A program made the position numbers and the translations under genes. A stretch of 64,000 bases of DNA, from NCBI RefSeq assembly GCF_000710915.1, contig NZ_BAUA01000082.1, positions 1 through 64,000 of the forward strand, in the 5' to 3' direction. The stretch comes from Nocardia brasiliensis IFM 10847 (GTDB taxonomy: Bacteria > Actinomycetota > Actinomycetes > Mycobacteriales > Mycobacteriaceae). Shown here piece after piece: positions 16,787-26,162 of this stretch. Numbering within the stretch: the first letter of the stretch is position 1; each line of letters opens with the position of its first letter. The notes beneath the pieces were generated by a model. That model did not search any database, had not been told where the DNA came from, and saw only the letters and a list, made by a program, of their open reading frames with translations.

Positions 16787-19393
16787 TCAGAGTTTGACGA
16801 GCGTCCTGCTGTATTGCGGGATGAGCCGGATCTTGCCCGCGGTACCGAAGTCGATGGTGACGGTCGCCAACGGGCCGAAGCCCTCGGCGGCGACCACCTT
16901 GCCGAGACCGTACTTGTCGTCGCTGACCCGATCGCCCACGGCGAGTACCAGATTCGCGTTGTTCTTGCCGACGGCACCGGGCGCCGGACGGCGCGGGCCC
17001 CGATCGGGACGCACCCCGGGGCGCTCGGACCAGCCGTCGCCACGGGTCCAGTCGCGTTCCATGCCGTCGCTGTCACCGCGCCTGCGAATACCCCGGCTCG
17101 CCGGTGATCCGGCGGGCTCCAGTCGCCGCCAATCGATCAGGTGGCCCGGAATCTCTTGGAGGAAGCGGGATTCCGGGTTGGACACCGGTTGTCCCCAACC
17201 GGAGCGCACGACCGCGCGACTCAGGTACAGCCGCTTCCTGGCCCGGGTGATGCCGACGTAGGCGAGGCGGCGTTCCTCGGCCAGTTCGGTCGGGTCGCCG
17301 AGGGCCCGCATGTGCGGGAACTGGCCGTCCTCCCAGCCGGTCACGAACACCACGGGGAACTCCAGGCCCTTGGCCGTGTGCAGCGTCATCATGGTGACCA
17401 CGCCGGTGCCTTCGTCCGGGATCTGGTCGGTGTCGGCGACCAGCGAGACCCGTTCGAGGAACGCGGCGAGCGATCCGGGGTCGGGTTCGCCCTCGGCGAC
17501 CTCGGGCAGCAGTCCCTCTTCCCGGGCCGCCTCCGCGTTGTTGTGCGCTTCGGAGCTGAATTCCCGTGCGACGCTGACGAGTTCGTTGAGGTTGTCCAGC
17601 CGGGCGCCGTCCTGCGGATCGTCGGAGGCCTCCAATTCGCCGCGGTAGCCGGTGCGCTCCAGTACCGCGTCGACCACATTCCCGACGTCGGGGAAGTCCA
17701 GGTCCTCCTGCACGCCCGCGGCCCGGATCTCCTCGAGCAGGTCGAGGAAGCCGGCGATCGCGCGCTGGGCCCTGGTGTTCAGCAGCGCCACTTTGCCGTC
17801 CGCCGCGTCTCGCAGCGCCGCGGCGAACCCGATGCCGCGCTGCTCGGCGTGCACGGCGACGCAGGCTTCGGCCCGGTCGCCGATACCGCGACGGGGTGTG
17901 TTGAGGATCCGGCGCAGGCTCACCGCGTCGTCGGGGTTCTCCAGCACCCGCAGGTACGCGACGATATCGCGGACCTCCTTGCGCTCGTAGAACCGAACGC
18001 CGCCGACCACCTTGTACGGCAGGCCCATCCGGATGAAGATCTCTTCCAGCGCGCGGGAGTTGTTGTTGGTCCGATAGAACACCGCGACGTCGGAGTAGTT
18101 GGCTTCGCCCTGATCGACCAGCCGATCGATCTCGCGCGCCACGAAGGACGCCTCGTCGTGTTCGTTGTCGGCGACGTAGCCGGTGATCAGGTCACCTTCG
18201 CCGGAGTCGGTCCACAGTTTCTTGTCGCGCCGGTTCTCGTTGCGCGAGATCACCGCGTTGGCGGCGGAGAGAATGTGCTGGGTGGACCGGTAGTTCTGTT
18301 CCAGCAGAATGGTTTCCGCGTCCGGGAAGTCGCGCTCGAACTCTTCGATGTTGCGGATGGTGGCGCCGCGGAACGCGTAGATCGACTGGTCCGCATCACC
18401 CACCACACACAGTTCGCTCGGCGGCGCCTGGTCCTCGTTGCGCTCGGCCCGGTGATGTCCGACGAGTTCGCGCACCAGCACGTACTGCGCGTGATTGGTG
18501 TCCTGGTATTCGTCGACCAGCACATGCCGGAAGCGACGCCGGTAGTACTCGGCGACCTGCGGGTGGTTCTGCAGCAGCGCCACCGTCTCGCCGATCAGGT
18601 CGTCGAAGTCGAGGGCGTTGGCCGCGCGCAGCCGCCGCTGGTACTCGACATAGACCCGCGCGACCAGGGCGGGCAGTTCGGTTTCGTCCGACTCGGCGTC
18701 CGCGGTGGCCTGCTGCGGCCCGATGAGCTCGTTCTTGAGATTCGAGATCGCGGTCGCCAGCAGTCGTGCCGTGTATTTCTTCGTGTCGATATCGAAGTCC
18801 CGACTGATCATGGTGAGCAGTCGCCGCGAATCATCGGCATCGTAGATGGAGAAATTCGAATTCATGCCCGGCAACAGGGCTGCTTGCATGCGCAATATTC
18901 GGACGCAACTGGAGTGGAACGTCGATACCCACATGTTGGTGGCCCGCGGCGAGACCAGTCCGCTCACCCGCTCCCGCATCTCGGCGGCAGCCTTGTTGGT
19001 GAACGTGATCGCGAGCACCTGACCGGGCGTCACGCCGCGCGCGGCGAGCAGGTAGGCGATGCGGCGGGTGAGCACGGCGGTCTTGCCCGACCCGGCACCG
19101 GCCACGATCAGCAGCGGGGCGCCACTGTGCACAACCGCGGCACGCTGCTGTGGATTGAGCCCGTCGAGCAGGCGCTCGGCTTCTTCGGCGCGCCGACGCT
19201 CCCGCTCGACACGCCGTTGCTCCTGCTCGTCGACCGACGGCGGCGGTTCCGGAACCGGCGCTCGCACCGCACGCACCTCCTCGACAGCCGACCGCGCTTC
19301 CTCGGCGTTACCACCGGTGACCTGCGGGTTATGGATCGAATCCGGCCGTGGGGCGCGACCGGCCTGCGTCTGGGGAGCCACCGTGATGTCCAT
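16787..19393 (-). CDS. pcrA: UvrD1/PcrA-type SF1A DNA helicase
   Basis: This 868-residue ATP-dependent 3'-5' helicase acts in nucleotide excision repair and transcription-replication conflict handling. The first 75 residues are a charged extension, followed by the Q motif (LNPQQRAAVV), Walker A AGAGSGKT at 98-105, motif II VDEYQDTN, motif III VGDADQSIYAFRGA, LEQNYRST, the 2B/2A motif VTMMTLHTAKGLEFPVVFVTG and ARKRLYLS. The C-terminal tail ends in a Tudor-like module (VGDRVSDDKYGLGKVV ... VTIDFGTAGKIRL), known to contact RNA polymerase in the family. Position beside the M23 peptidase and chorismate mutase matches Rv0949. The gene is intact. Confidence 0.97.
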   Translation of the reverse strand: MDITVAPQTQAGRAPRPDSIHNPQVTGGNAEEARSAVEEVRAVRAPVPEPPPSVDEQEQRRVERERRRAEEAERLLDGLNPQQRAAVVHSGAPLLIVAGAGSGKTAVLTRRIAYLLAARGVTPGQVLAITFTNKAAAEMRERVSGLVSPRATNMWVSTFHSSCVRILRMQAALLPGMNSNFSIYDADDSRRLLTMISRDFDIDTKKYTARLLATAISNLKNELIGPQQATADAESDETELPALVARVYVEYQRRLRAANALDFDDLIGETVALLQNHPQVAEYYRRRFRHVLVDEYQDTNHAQYVLVRELVGHHRAERNEDQAPPSELCVVGDADQSIYAFRGATIRNIEEFERDFPDAETILLEQNYRSTQHILSAANAVISRNENRRDKKLWTDSGEGDLITGYVADNEHDEASFVAREIDRLVDQGEANYSDVAVFYRTNNNSRALEEIFIRMGLPYKVVGGVRFYERKEVRDIVAYLRVLENPDDAVSLRRILNTPRRGIGDRAEACVAVHAEQRGIGFAAALRDAADGKVALLNTRAQRAIAGFLDLLEEIRAAGVQEDLDFPDVGNVVDAVLERTGYRGELEASDDPQDGARLDNLNELVSVAREFSSEAHNNAEAAREEGLLPEVAEGEPDPGSLAAFLERVSLVADTDQIPDEGTGVVTMMTLHTAKGLEFPVVFVTGWEDGQFPHMRALGDPTELAEERRLAYVGITRARKRLYLSRAVVRSGWGQPVSNPESRFLQEIPGHLIDWRRLEPAGSPASRGIRRRGDSDGMERDWTRGDGWSERPGVRPDRGPRRPAPGAVGKNNANLVLAVGDRVSDDKYGLGKVVAAEGFGPLATVTIDFGTAGKIRLIPQYSRTLVKL

Positions 19394-19776
19394 CGTCCAT
19401 CCACGCTACCGGCGCGCACCGACAGAGTTGAAGCCCCGGGTTGTCTCGCTGACGATTCGGTGCCGCACCGGCGAACGGACGGTGAACTCGCCCGGCCGCC
19501 GGTGCGATGAAACCGTGTCCTTCTTCTCAGCAGATTCACAAACCAAACGTTTTGCACAACCCCGGGGTCGTGGCAGACTGGCCAGATGATCAGTGGTCCT
19601 GCGATACCCCCGTTTCGGTTGACAACCGGATATCGTCATCGCGGCACTTGTATCTGAGCGCACATCCTGGGGGGACAATTCGAAGGCCCCACCAGGTCTG
19701 TTTCACGGTGAAAGAACCGATCGGTAACGAGCCGGGCTCACCCGCCGATCCATGTTCTGACACGAGGAGATGAATG
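19394..19776. promoter_or_regulatory. Divergent pcrA / chorismate mutase intergenic region
   Basis: About 380 bases hold the promoters of pcrA (leftward) and the chorismate mutase (rightward). A TTGACA-like box lies at 19619-19624, and a perfect 13-base palindrome TTTCACGGTGAAA at 19701-19713, about 65 bases before the chorismate mutase start. The palindrome could be an operator or part of a leader hairpin; I know of no matching regulator. Confidence 0.4.
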
Positions 19777-20070
19777 ATGAGCACCCCCGCAACGACGACT
19801 GGGTCCGATTCTGCACTGCCGCAGAGCGACGCGGAGATCGACAAGCTCCGTAAGGAGATCGATCGCCTCGACGCGGAGATCCTTGCCGCCATCAAGCGCC
19901 GCACGGAGATCTCCCGGATCATCGGCCGGACGCGGATGGCCTCCGGCGGCCCTCGGCTCGTGCACAACCGGGAGATGAAGGTGCTGGAGCGGTTCAGCGA
20001 ACTCGGTCAGGAAGGCCACACCCTCGCCATGCTCCTGCTGCGCCTCGGGCGCGGCCGTCTCGGTCACTGA
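19777..20070 (+). CDS. AroQ-delta type chorismate mutase (Rv0948c-like)
   Basis: The protein (97 residues) is the short all-helical chorismate mutase that turns chorismate into prephenate for Phe/Tyr synthesis. The core reads EIDKLRKEIDRLDAEILAAIKRRTEISRIIG and RLVHNREMKVLERFSEL. The C-terminal LLRLGRGRLGH is the segment that, in the M. tuberculosis enzyme, is remodelled when the poorly active mutase is boosted by complex formation with DAHP synthase. Two adjacent ATGs exist (19774 and 19777); the second sits seven bases after GGAG and is preferred. The gene is flanked by pcrA, as in mycobacteria. Confidence 0.95.
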   Translation: MSTPATTTGSDSALPQSDAEIDKLRKEIDRLDAEILAAIKRRTEISRIIGRTRMASGGPRLVHNREMKVLERFSELGQEGHTLAMLLLRLGRGRLGH

Positions 20071-20167
20071 CCGGGCAGCCCCAATCCCCTTTCGAACAGT
20101 CCTCCTCGGCCGCCACAGGCGGCTTCAGACCCATGCGGCTATCAGAACGACAACCGCATTCCCAAGG

Positions 20168-20205
20168 CCGCCCCGGGTGTATATCACCCCGGGGCGGTCG
20201 TTTTC
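20168..20205. terminator. Terminator between chorismate mutase and the aldehyde dehydrogenase gene
   Basis: CCGCCCCGGGTG pairs with CACCCCGGGGCGG (one bulge) and is followed on the plus strand by TCGTTTTC. It lies between two convergent genes and can serve both. Confidence 0.8.
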
Positions 20206-20208
20206 TGC

Positions 20209-21663
20209 TCAGGTGAGGGCGATGTACTTGGTGGAGAGGTATTCCTCGATGCCTTCGGTGCCGCCCTCCCGGCCGAAGCCGGACGCTTTGACACCGCCGA
20301 AAGGCGCTGCGGGGTCGGAGATTACGCCGCGGTTGATGCCGACCATGCCGGATTCGAGGCCCTCGGCGACGCGCAGGGCGCGGTCGAGGTCGCGGGTGTA
20401 GACGTAGCTGACGAGGCCGAACTCGGTGTCGTTGGCGGCGGCGAGGCCCTCCTGCTCGGTGGTGAAGCCGACGATCGGCGCGACCGGTCCGAAGACCTCT
20501 TCGGTAAGGATTCTGGCCTGGGCCGGCACGTCGGTGAGGATGGTCGCGGGGTAGAACCAGCCGGGACCGCCCGGGGCCTTGCCGCCGAGGCGGAGCTGGG
20601 CGCCTTTGGCCACGGCGTCCTCGACGAGTGCGCTGACGGTGTCGAGCTGTTCTTCGTTGATCAGCGGGCCGAGTGTGGTGTCCGGGTCGGTGCCCGGGCC
20701 GAGGACCACGCTGTTGCTCATCGCCTCGACCAGTTTGGTGGTGAACTCCTCGAGCACCCCCTGCTGCACGTGGAAACGATTGGCCGCGGTGCACGCCTCG
20801 CCGCCGTTGCGCAGTTTCGCCAGCATCGCGCCCTGGACCGCCGCGTCGACGTCGGCGTCGTCGAACACCACGAACGGCGCGTTGCCGCCGAGTTCCATCG
20901 AGGTGCGCAACAGACCGTTGGCCGAGCTCTGCACCAGCTTCTTGCCCACCTCGGTGGAGCCGGTGAAGGTGAGCTTGCGCAACCGCGGATCGTCGATCAG
21001 CGGCTGGGTGACCGCACCGGAACGGCTCGACGTGATCACCGAGAGCACCCCGTCGGGCAGTCCGGCCTCGCTGCACAACCGGGCCAGCGCCAGCATCGTC
21101 AGCGGGGTCGCCGAGGCGGGTTTGACGATCATGGTGCAGCCCGCGGCCAGCGCCGGGCCGATCTTGCGGGTGCCCATGGCCAGCGGGAAGTTCCACGGCG
21201 TGATGGCCAGGCACGGCCCGACCGGCTGCTTGTGCACCATGATCCGGCCGGTGCCCGAGGGTGCGTGCAGGTAGCGGCCGTGCACCCGCACGGCCTCCTC
21301 GCTGAACCAGCGGAAGAACTCCGCCCCGTATTTGACCTCGTTGCGGCTCTCCGGCAGCGCCTTGCCCATTTCCAGGGTCATCAGCAGCGCGAATTCCTCG
21401 GCCCGCGCGGTGATCTGCTCGAACACGGCGCGCAGGATCTCGCCGCGCTCACGCGAGGGCCGCGCCGCCCATTCGTCCTGCACCGCGACCGCCGCGTCCA
21501 GCGCGCGCACCGCGTCTTCGGGTGTCGCGTCGGCGACCTGGGCCAGCACCTCCCCGGTCGCCGGATTGTGCACCGGGAAGGTGCCGCCACCGGTGGCCGC
21601 GACGGGCCCACCGATCCACAGTTGCGTCGGGACGGATTCGAGAACTTCGCGTTCGGACACCAT
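20209..21663 (-). CDS. NAD(P)-dependent aldehyde dehydrogenase, succinate-semialdehyde type
   Basis: The 484-residue protein oxidises an aldehyde to an acid; the best match is the succinate-semialdehyde dehydrogenase (GabD) group. It shows the NAD-binding segment ITPWNFPLAMGTRKIGPALAAG, FTGSTEVGKKL, the catalytic Glu in MELGGNAPF and a Cys in GGEACTAANRF. The start MVSEREVLESVP at 21663 gives family length; an in-frame extension to 21753 is rejected. No strong ribosome binding site is visible. It could feed succinate into the TCA cycle alongside sucCD, but the true substrate is not certain. Confidence 0.9.
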   Translation of the reverse strand: MVSEREVLESVPTQLWIGGPVAATGGGTFPVHNPATGEVLAQVADATPEDAVRALDAAVAVQDEWAARPSRERGEILRAVFEQITARAEEFALLMTLEMGKALPESRNEVKYGAEFFRWFSEEAVRVHGRYLHAPSGTGRIMVHKQPVGPCLAITPWNFPLAMGTRKIGPALAAGCTMIVKPASATPLTMLALARLCSEAGLPDGVLSVITSSRSGAVTQPLIDDPRLRKLTFTGSTEVGKKLVQSSANGLLRTSMELGGNAPFVVFDDADVDAAVQGAMLAKLRNGGEACTAANRFHVQQGVLEEFTTKLVEAMSNSVVLGPGTDPDTTLGPLINEEQLDTVSALVEDAVAKGAQLRLGGKAPGGPGWFYPATILTDVPAQARILTEEVFGPVAPIVGFTTEQEGLAAANDTEFGLVSYVYTRDLDRALRVAEGLESGMVGINRGVISDPAAPFGGVKASGFGREGGTEGIEEYLSTKYIALT

Positions 21664-21809
21664 GCGCCCAGCGTAACCACCGAGCACCGCGACAGCCCGC
21701 GCGAACAGGCCGGATATGGCCGGTATGTCGGGTGGGTGGCGCGCCACGGTCAACTCTGCGGCAGGGATTGCCGTGCGCGGACGGTGGGCGATGAGTAACC
21801 TCGGCGATC

Positions 21810-23447
21810 GTGAGCAGCGACATCACCGCGACGGCGGCCTGGCGGAAACTGCAAGAGCATTTCGACGCGATCGCGGGGCAGCACCTGCGGGAGATCTTCG
21901 CCGACGATCCGGCCCGCGGCAGCGAGCTGACCGTCGACGTCGCGGACCTGCACATCGATTACAGCAAGCATCGCGTCACGCGGGAAACCTTGCACCTGCT
22001 CGTCGAATTGGCGCGCGAGGCGAAAGTGGCCGAGCGCCGGGACGCGATGTTCGCGGGCGCGCACATCAACACCTCCGAGGATCGCGCGGTCGCCCACATC
22101 GCCTTGCGGGCGCCCGAGGGCGAGTCCGTCGTCGTCGACGGCGCGGACGCCGGCGCCGAGGTGCACGAGGTGCTGCGGCGGATGGGCGAATTCACCGACG
22201 CGGTGCGGGCGGGCGAATGGCGCGGCGCCACCGGTGCGCGCATCGAGACCGTGGTCAATATCGGCATCGGCGGGTCGGATCTCGGACCGGCGATGGTGTA
22301 TCAGGCGCTGCGGCATTACGCCGACGCCGATGTCGCCGCCCGGTTCGTCTCCAACGTCGACCCCGCCGACCTCGTGGCGAAGCTGGACGGACTCGACCCT
22401 GCCACAACGCTGTTCATCGTCGCGTCCAAGACCTTCTCCACGCTGGAGACCCTGACCAACGCCACCGCGGCCCGCCGCTGGCTGGTGGCGGCGCTGGGCG
22501 AGGACGCGGTCGCCAAACATTTCGTCGCGGTCTCGACCAATGCCGAACGGGTGGCCGAATTCGGCATCGACACCGCCAACATGTTCGGTTTCTGGGACTG
22601 GGTCGGCGGACGCTACTCGGTGGATTCCGCGATCGGGCTCGCCGTGATGGCGGCCATCGGCAAGCAGCGTTTCGCCGAGTTCCTGGCGGGCATGCACGCG
22701 GTGGACGAGCACTTCGCGCAGGCGCCGCTCGACGCGAACGCACCGGTGCTGCTCGGCCTGCTCGGCGTCTGGTACTCGAACTTCTTCGGCGCGCAATCGC
22801 ATGCGGTGCTGCCGTATTCGAACGATCTCGCACGCTTCCCGGCGTATCTGCAGCAGCTCACGATGGAGTCGAACGGCAAGTCGGTGCGCGCCGACGGTAC
22901 GCCGGTCAGCACCGCCACCGGCGAAATCTTCTGGGGCGAGCCGGGAACCAACGGACAGCACGCGTTCTATCAACTGCTGCACCAGGGCACGCGTCTGGTA
23001 CCGGCGGACTTCATCGGATTCGCCCGTCCCACCGATGATCTGCCCACCCGGGACGGCACCGGCAGCATGCACGACATCCTGATGAGCAACCTGTTCGCGC
23101 AGACCAAGGTGCTCGCGTTCGGCAAGACCGCCGAGGAGATCGCGGCCGAGGGCACCGACCCGAAGGTGGTGCCGCACAAGGTGATGCCGGGCAACCGGCC
23201 GAGCACCACCATCCTCGCCGCGCAGCTGACACCGTCGGTGGTCGGCCAGTTGATCGCGCTGTACGAGCACCAGGTCTTCGTGGCGGGCGCCATCTGGGGT
23301 ATCGACAGCTTCGACCAGTGGGGCGTCGAGCTCGGCAAACAGCAGGCGCTCGCCTTGGCGCCGTTGCTCAGTTCACCGGAAGAGCCTGCACCACAAGGAG
23401 ATTCGTCGACTGACGAGCTAATCCGGTGGTACCGCGGCCAGAAATGA
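21810..23447 (+). CDS. pgi: Glucose-6-phosphate isomerase
   Basis: This 545-residue enzyme interconverts glucose-6-phosphate and fructose-6-phosphate. Signature segments include NIGIGGSDLGPAMVYQAL, the phosphate-binding SKTFSTLETLTNA, GEPGTNGQHAFYQLLHQGT and the C-terminal GIDSFDQWGVELGKQQA. It begins at a GTG with no clear ribosome binding site. A pgi gene in this neighbourhood matches Rv0946c. The length is complete and the gene lies divergent from the aldehyde dehydrogenase. Confidence 0.98.
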   Translation: MSSDITATAAWRKLQEHFDAIAGQHLREIFADDPARGSELTVDVADLHIDYSKHRVTRETLHLLVELAREAKVAERRDAMFAGAHINTSEDRAVAHIALRAPEGESVVVDGADAGAEVHEVLRRMGEFTDAVRAGEWRGATGARIETVVNIGIGGSDLGPAMVYQALRHYADADVAARFVSNVDPADLVAKLDGLDPATTLFIVASKTFSTLETLTNATAARRWLVAALGEDAVAKHFVAVSTNAERVAEFGIDTANMFGFWDWVGGRYSVDSAIGLAVMAAIGKQRFAEFLAGMHAVDEHFAQAPLDANAPVLLGLLGVWYSNFFGAQSHAVLPYSNDLARFPAYLQQLTMESNGKSVRADGTPVSTATGEIFWGEPGTNGQHAFYQLLHQGTRLVPADFIGFARPTDDLPTRDGTGSMHDILMSNLFAQTKVLAFGKTAEEIAAEGTDPKVVPHKVMPGNRPSTTILAAQLTPSVVGQLIALYEHQVFVAGAIWGIDSFDQWGVELGKQQALALAPLLSSPEEPAPQGDSSTDELIRWYRGQK

Positions 23448-23460
23448 CCGCGCCTCGGAG

Positions 23461-24132
23461 TTAGCTGTGCTCGTACCGCCCGCCGCGCTGAAACAGCACG
23501 AGATCAGCGCGCGGCCTGGTGCCGGCGACGAGATCGGCGTTGCGCAAGTCGCTCTCGCGCACCTTGACCCGGGCAGCCGCCCGGCTACGACCGCCGTTCA
23601 GGTGCCGGTGCAGCAACCGCCGCTCCAGCACGTCGCGCGGGGCGTCGAGGTACCAGCATTCGTCGAGCAGCGGGCGGACCGCCGACCACTGCTGGTCCGC
23701 GATATCGTCGAGCAGCAGGTAGTTGCCCTCGACGATCGCGATGGTCTGCCGGTCGAACACGACGCCCGCCGGGGTCGGGTCGTCCAGGGCGCGATCGAAG
23801 ACCGGCCACGGCACCGCCGCGCCGACGCGGGTATCGCGCAGCAGGCGCAGGTTCGCGAGGAAGCCCGCCGTATCGAAAGTATCGGGTTCGCCTTTGCGCG
23901 CAAGGCTTTCCGTGGCCCGCAGGACCGCGTTGGTCAGGTGGTAGCCGTCCATCGGCGCGATCTCGGCGAGCGGGGCCGCAGCCTCGTGGTTCAGCGCGTC
24001 GCGCAGTGCCACCGACAAGGTGGACTTTCCCGCACCCGGCGGGCCCGCGATGCCGAGCAGATACCTGCCGTCGCGACCTGCGGCGTGCGCGCGCACCCGT
24101 CCGGCGAGCGCCGACAGCGATGGATTGTCCAC
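23461..24132 (-). CDS. P-loop nucleoside/nucleotide kinase family protein
   Basis: The 223-residue protein starts at a GTG and has Walker A GIAGPPGAGKST (about 27-38), PMDGYHLTN, a Walker B-like IVEGNYLLLDD and a lid-like RLLHRHLNGGRSRAAARVKVRESDLRNADLV. This layout is that of the uridine kinase/pantothenate kinase-like superfamily often annotated as fructose or nucleoside kinase. It probably phosphorylates a small hydroxylated metabolite; the substrate is not evident. It lies convergent with pgi (13-base gap) and downstream of the M4 protease, from which a strong terminator separates it. Confidence 0.85.
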   Translation of the reverse strand: MDNPSLSALAGRVRAHAAGRDGRYLLGIAGPPGAGKSTLSVALRDALNHEAAAPLAEIAPMDGYHLTNAVLRATESLARKGEPDTFDTAGFLANLRLLRDTRVGAAVPWPVFDRALDDPTPAGVVFDRQTIAIVEGNYLLLDDIADQQWSAVRPLLDECWYLDAPRDVLERRLLHRHLNGGRSRAAARVKVRESDLRNADLVAGTRPRADLVLFQRGGRYEHS

Positions 24133-24152
24133 CGTCGCACCTTACCGAGCAC

Positions 24153-24197
24153 AAAAGGACGTCTCACCGAGCCTGTGGCGAGCTCGGTGAGACGTCC
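24153..24197 (-). terminator. Perfect rho-independent terminator after the M4 protease
   Basis: A 16-base perfect stem (GGACGTCTCACCGAGC with its exact complement) and a short loop are followed on the minus strand by TTTTGT. It sits 20 bases past the protease stop. Confidence 0.92.
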
Positions 24198-24216
24198 GTT
24201 CAACCGGTAATGGTTG

Positions 24217-25899
24217 TTAAGTGCGAGCCTGCTGCTGCGGCAGCTTGGTCGCCTTGGTGGCGTTGGCCACCTGCACGCAGTCGGCGGCCGTGGTGCCGGC
24301 CGTCTGGTTGCGCACGTTGGTGTTGCACGCGGTCTTCAACGCGGTGGACAGCGCCGCGTAGTTGGAGTTCGACGACAGGAGCGTCTGCGTCGTCCAGTAC
24401 AGAGCCGCGGTCTTCGCGATGCCGATCGCGGTGACGGTCACGCCGTTGAGGCTGCCGCCGTCGACCATGATCTGCGCGGTCTTGTTGCCGACGCCGCTGT
24501 TGATGTGCACGCCGCCGTTGTCACCGGTGCCGGTGTACCAGTACCGGCCGCGGTAGGTGTCGGGATCCTGGTAGGCGTTGGGGTTCTGCATGTCCCGGAT
24601 CACGCCGATCGAGCTGCAGGCGCCGAGCTTCCAGCGGTTGGCCGGGGTGTTGCACGGGTTGCTGGTGTTCACCAGGAAGGTGAGCTCGCCGAAGACGTCG
24701 GACATGGACTCGTTGATCGCGCCCGGCTCGTTGCGGTAGACGAGACCGTTGGTGTACTGGGTGACACCGTGCGTGAGCTCGTGCGCGGTGATGTCCTCGG
24801 TGGTCAGACCGGAACCATAGGCCATGTAGCTGCCGGACCAGAACGCGTTCTGGTAGGGGCATGCGGTGGTGGTGCACAGCCGCACGGTGGCGCGCAGCGC
24901 CTTGCCCTTGCCGTCACCGGTGTCGGAGCCGATCAGGTTGGTCAGGTTCGGCACCTTGGTGTACTGGGCGTAGAACCGCTCGGTGTTCCCCAGGTAGTCG
25001 TAGATCTTGTCGACATCCTGAATACCCGTGGGGCCCTGGCCCTCCGAGCGAGTCGAGCGCAGGCTACCGGTGCCGCAGCCGGCCCGGTTGGGGTCGATGC
25101 GCCGGTTCGCGTTGTCACACACGACGCGGTTGAGGTGCTTGGTCTCGCTCCAGCTGTCGAGTACCTTGCCGGTGTTGTTCGCGTCGACGAACACGACCCA
25201 CGTCGCGGGCTCGCCCTTCTTCTCCTCGCTGACACCGGTGATGTCGACCTTGAACGCCGGGACGGCCACGCTCTGCGCGTCGTCCTTGGCGGCCAGCTTC
25301 GCGTCGTACCAGTACGCCTTGGTCTCGGTGACCGACAGCTGGTCCGGCGCCGCCTTGCTCGCCGCGGCGACCTTCTTCAGCGCGGTCTGCTGGACCTGGG
25401 ACGTCGGCGCCGTGCTGGCGAACTTGCCTTCGGACTTCTTCGACAGCGCACCGGTCACCGAGATCAGCGAGCCGTTCGCGGTCAGCGACTGCGCCGCGGA
25501 CGCACCGAACACCGGTACCTTGTCGATCTCCTGCCGCAGCCTGACGGTGGACCCCTCACCAACCGGGAACACCGACTCCACGACGAGATCGCCTGCGCTG
25601 TCACCGTTTCCGGCCAGCGCCTTCTCGACACCCTGGGCGTGCGCCTGGGCCGCGGCCGGAGCCTCGGCGGGCGTTCCCTGCGGCGCCGCGAGCGGCTCCT
25701 TGGGCACCACGAGCTGGACCGCGCCCTGCTGGTCGACGGTCACCTCTTTCGGCACCGCGGACAGGTCGGAGCTCGTAGGCGCCGACGGACTCGAAGGGGG
25801 TTGCGCGTACACAGCCGGACCGGACGCGAACACCATTGCCCCAGTAGCGATTAAAGCGAAGGCGGCATATCGCCCCGCTCGTTTTTGTGTGGGTTTCAT
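24217..25899 (-). CDS. Secreted thermolysin-like M4 metallopeptidase
   Basis: This 560-residue preproprotein is exported. The start MKPTQKRAGRYAAFALIATG gives a typical signal peptide ending near VYAQ, while a longer frame to 25986 would bury it. A FTP/PepSY-type propeptide region covers about 45-275. The catalytic domain has HELTH at about 373-377 and the third zinc ligand Glu about 20 residues later in AINESMSD, plus the C-terminal GGVHINSGVGNKTAQIM with its His. Four cysteines around 261-346 suggest extra disulfides. Likely role: extracellular proteolysis for nutrition. It forms its own unit ending at the terminator. Confidence 0.95.
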   Translation of the reverse strand: MKPTQKRAGRYAAFALIATGAMVFASGPAVYAQPPSSPSAPTSSDLSAVPKEVTVDQQGAVQLVVPKEPLAAPQGTPAEAPAAAQAHAQGVEKALAGNGDSAGDLVVESVFPVGEGSTVRLRQEIDKVPVFGASAAQSLTANGSLISVTGALSKKSEGKFASTAPTSQVQQTALKKVAAASKAAPDQLSVTETKAYWYDAKLAAKDDAQSVAVPAFKVDITGVSEEKKGEPATWVVFVDANNTGKVLDSWSETKHLNRVVCDNANRRIDPNRAGCGTGSLRSTRSEGQGPTGIQDVDKIYDYLGNTERFYAQYTKVPNLTNLIGSDTGDGKGKALRATVRLCTTTACPYQNAFWSGSYMAYGSGLTTEDITAHELTHGVTQYTNGLVYRNEPGAINESMSDVFGELTFLVNTSNPCNTPANRWKLGACSSIGVIRDMQNPNAYQDPDTYRGRYWYTGTGDNGGVHINSGVGNKTAQIMVDGGSLNGVTVTAIGIAKTAALYWTTQTLLSSNSNYAALSTALKTACNTNVRNQTAGTTAADCVQVANATKATKLPQQQART

Positions 25900-26162
25900 G
25901 ACCAAGTAGAACCACATTCGAGCGGTCAACTCGACTGGAGAGCAAACTGGGGAAACGGACAGCAGAGCCGGAACAGGGTCCGGCAACCGTCCAGCTCAGC
26001 TCGGCAAATACGCTGTATCAAGATCTTTCGACGACGTCGTTGATCGAGTTGTCAGCCACCTGCCGAGCTATCTACGAGATCGCCGAATTCATTAGGCCGA
26101 AACATGTTTGCAACACCGACAGCCGAATTACGCAGCGGCCGAATTGTTTTGCATCGTATAGC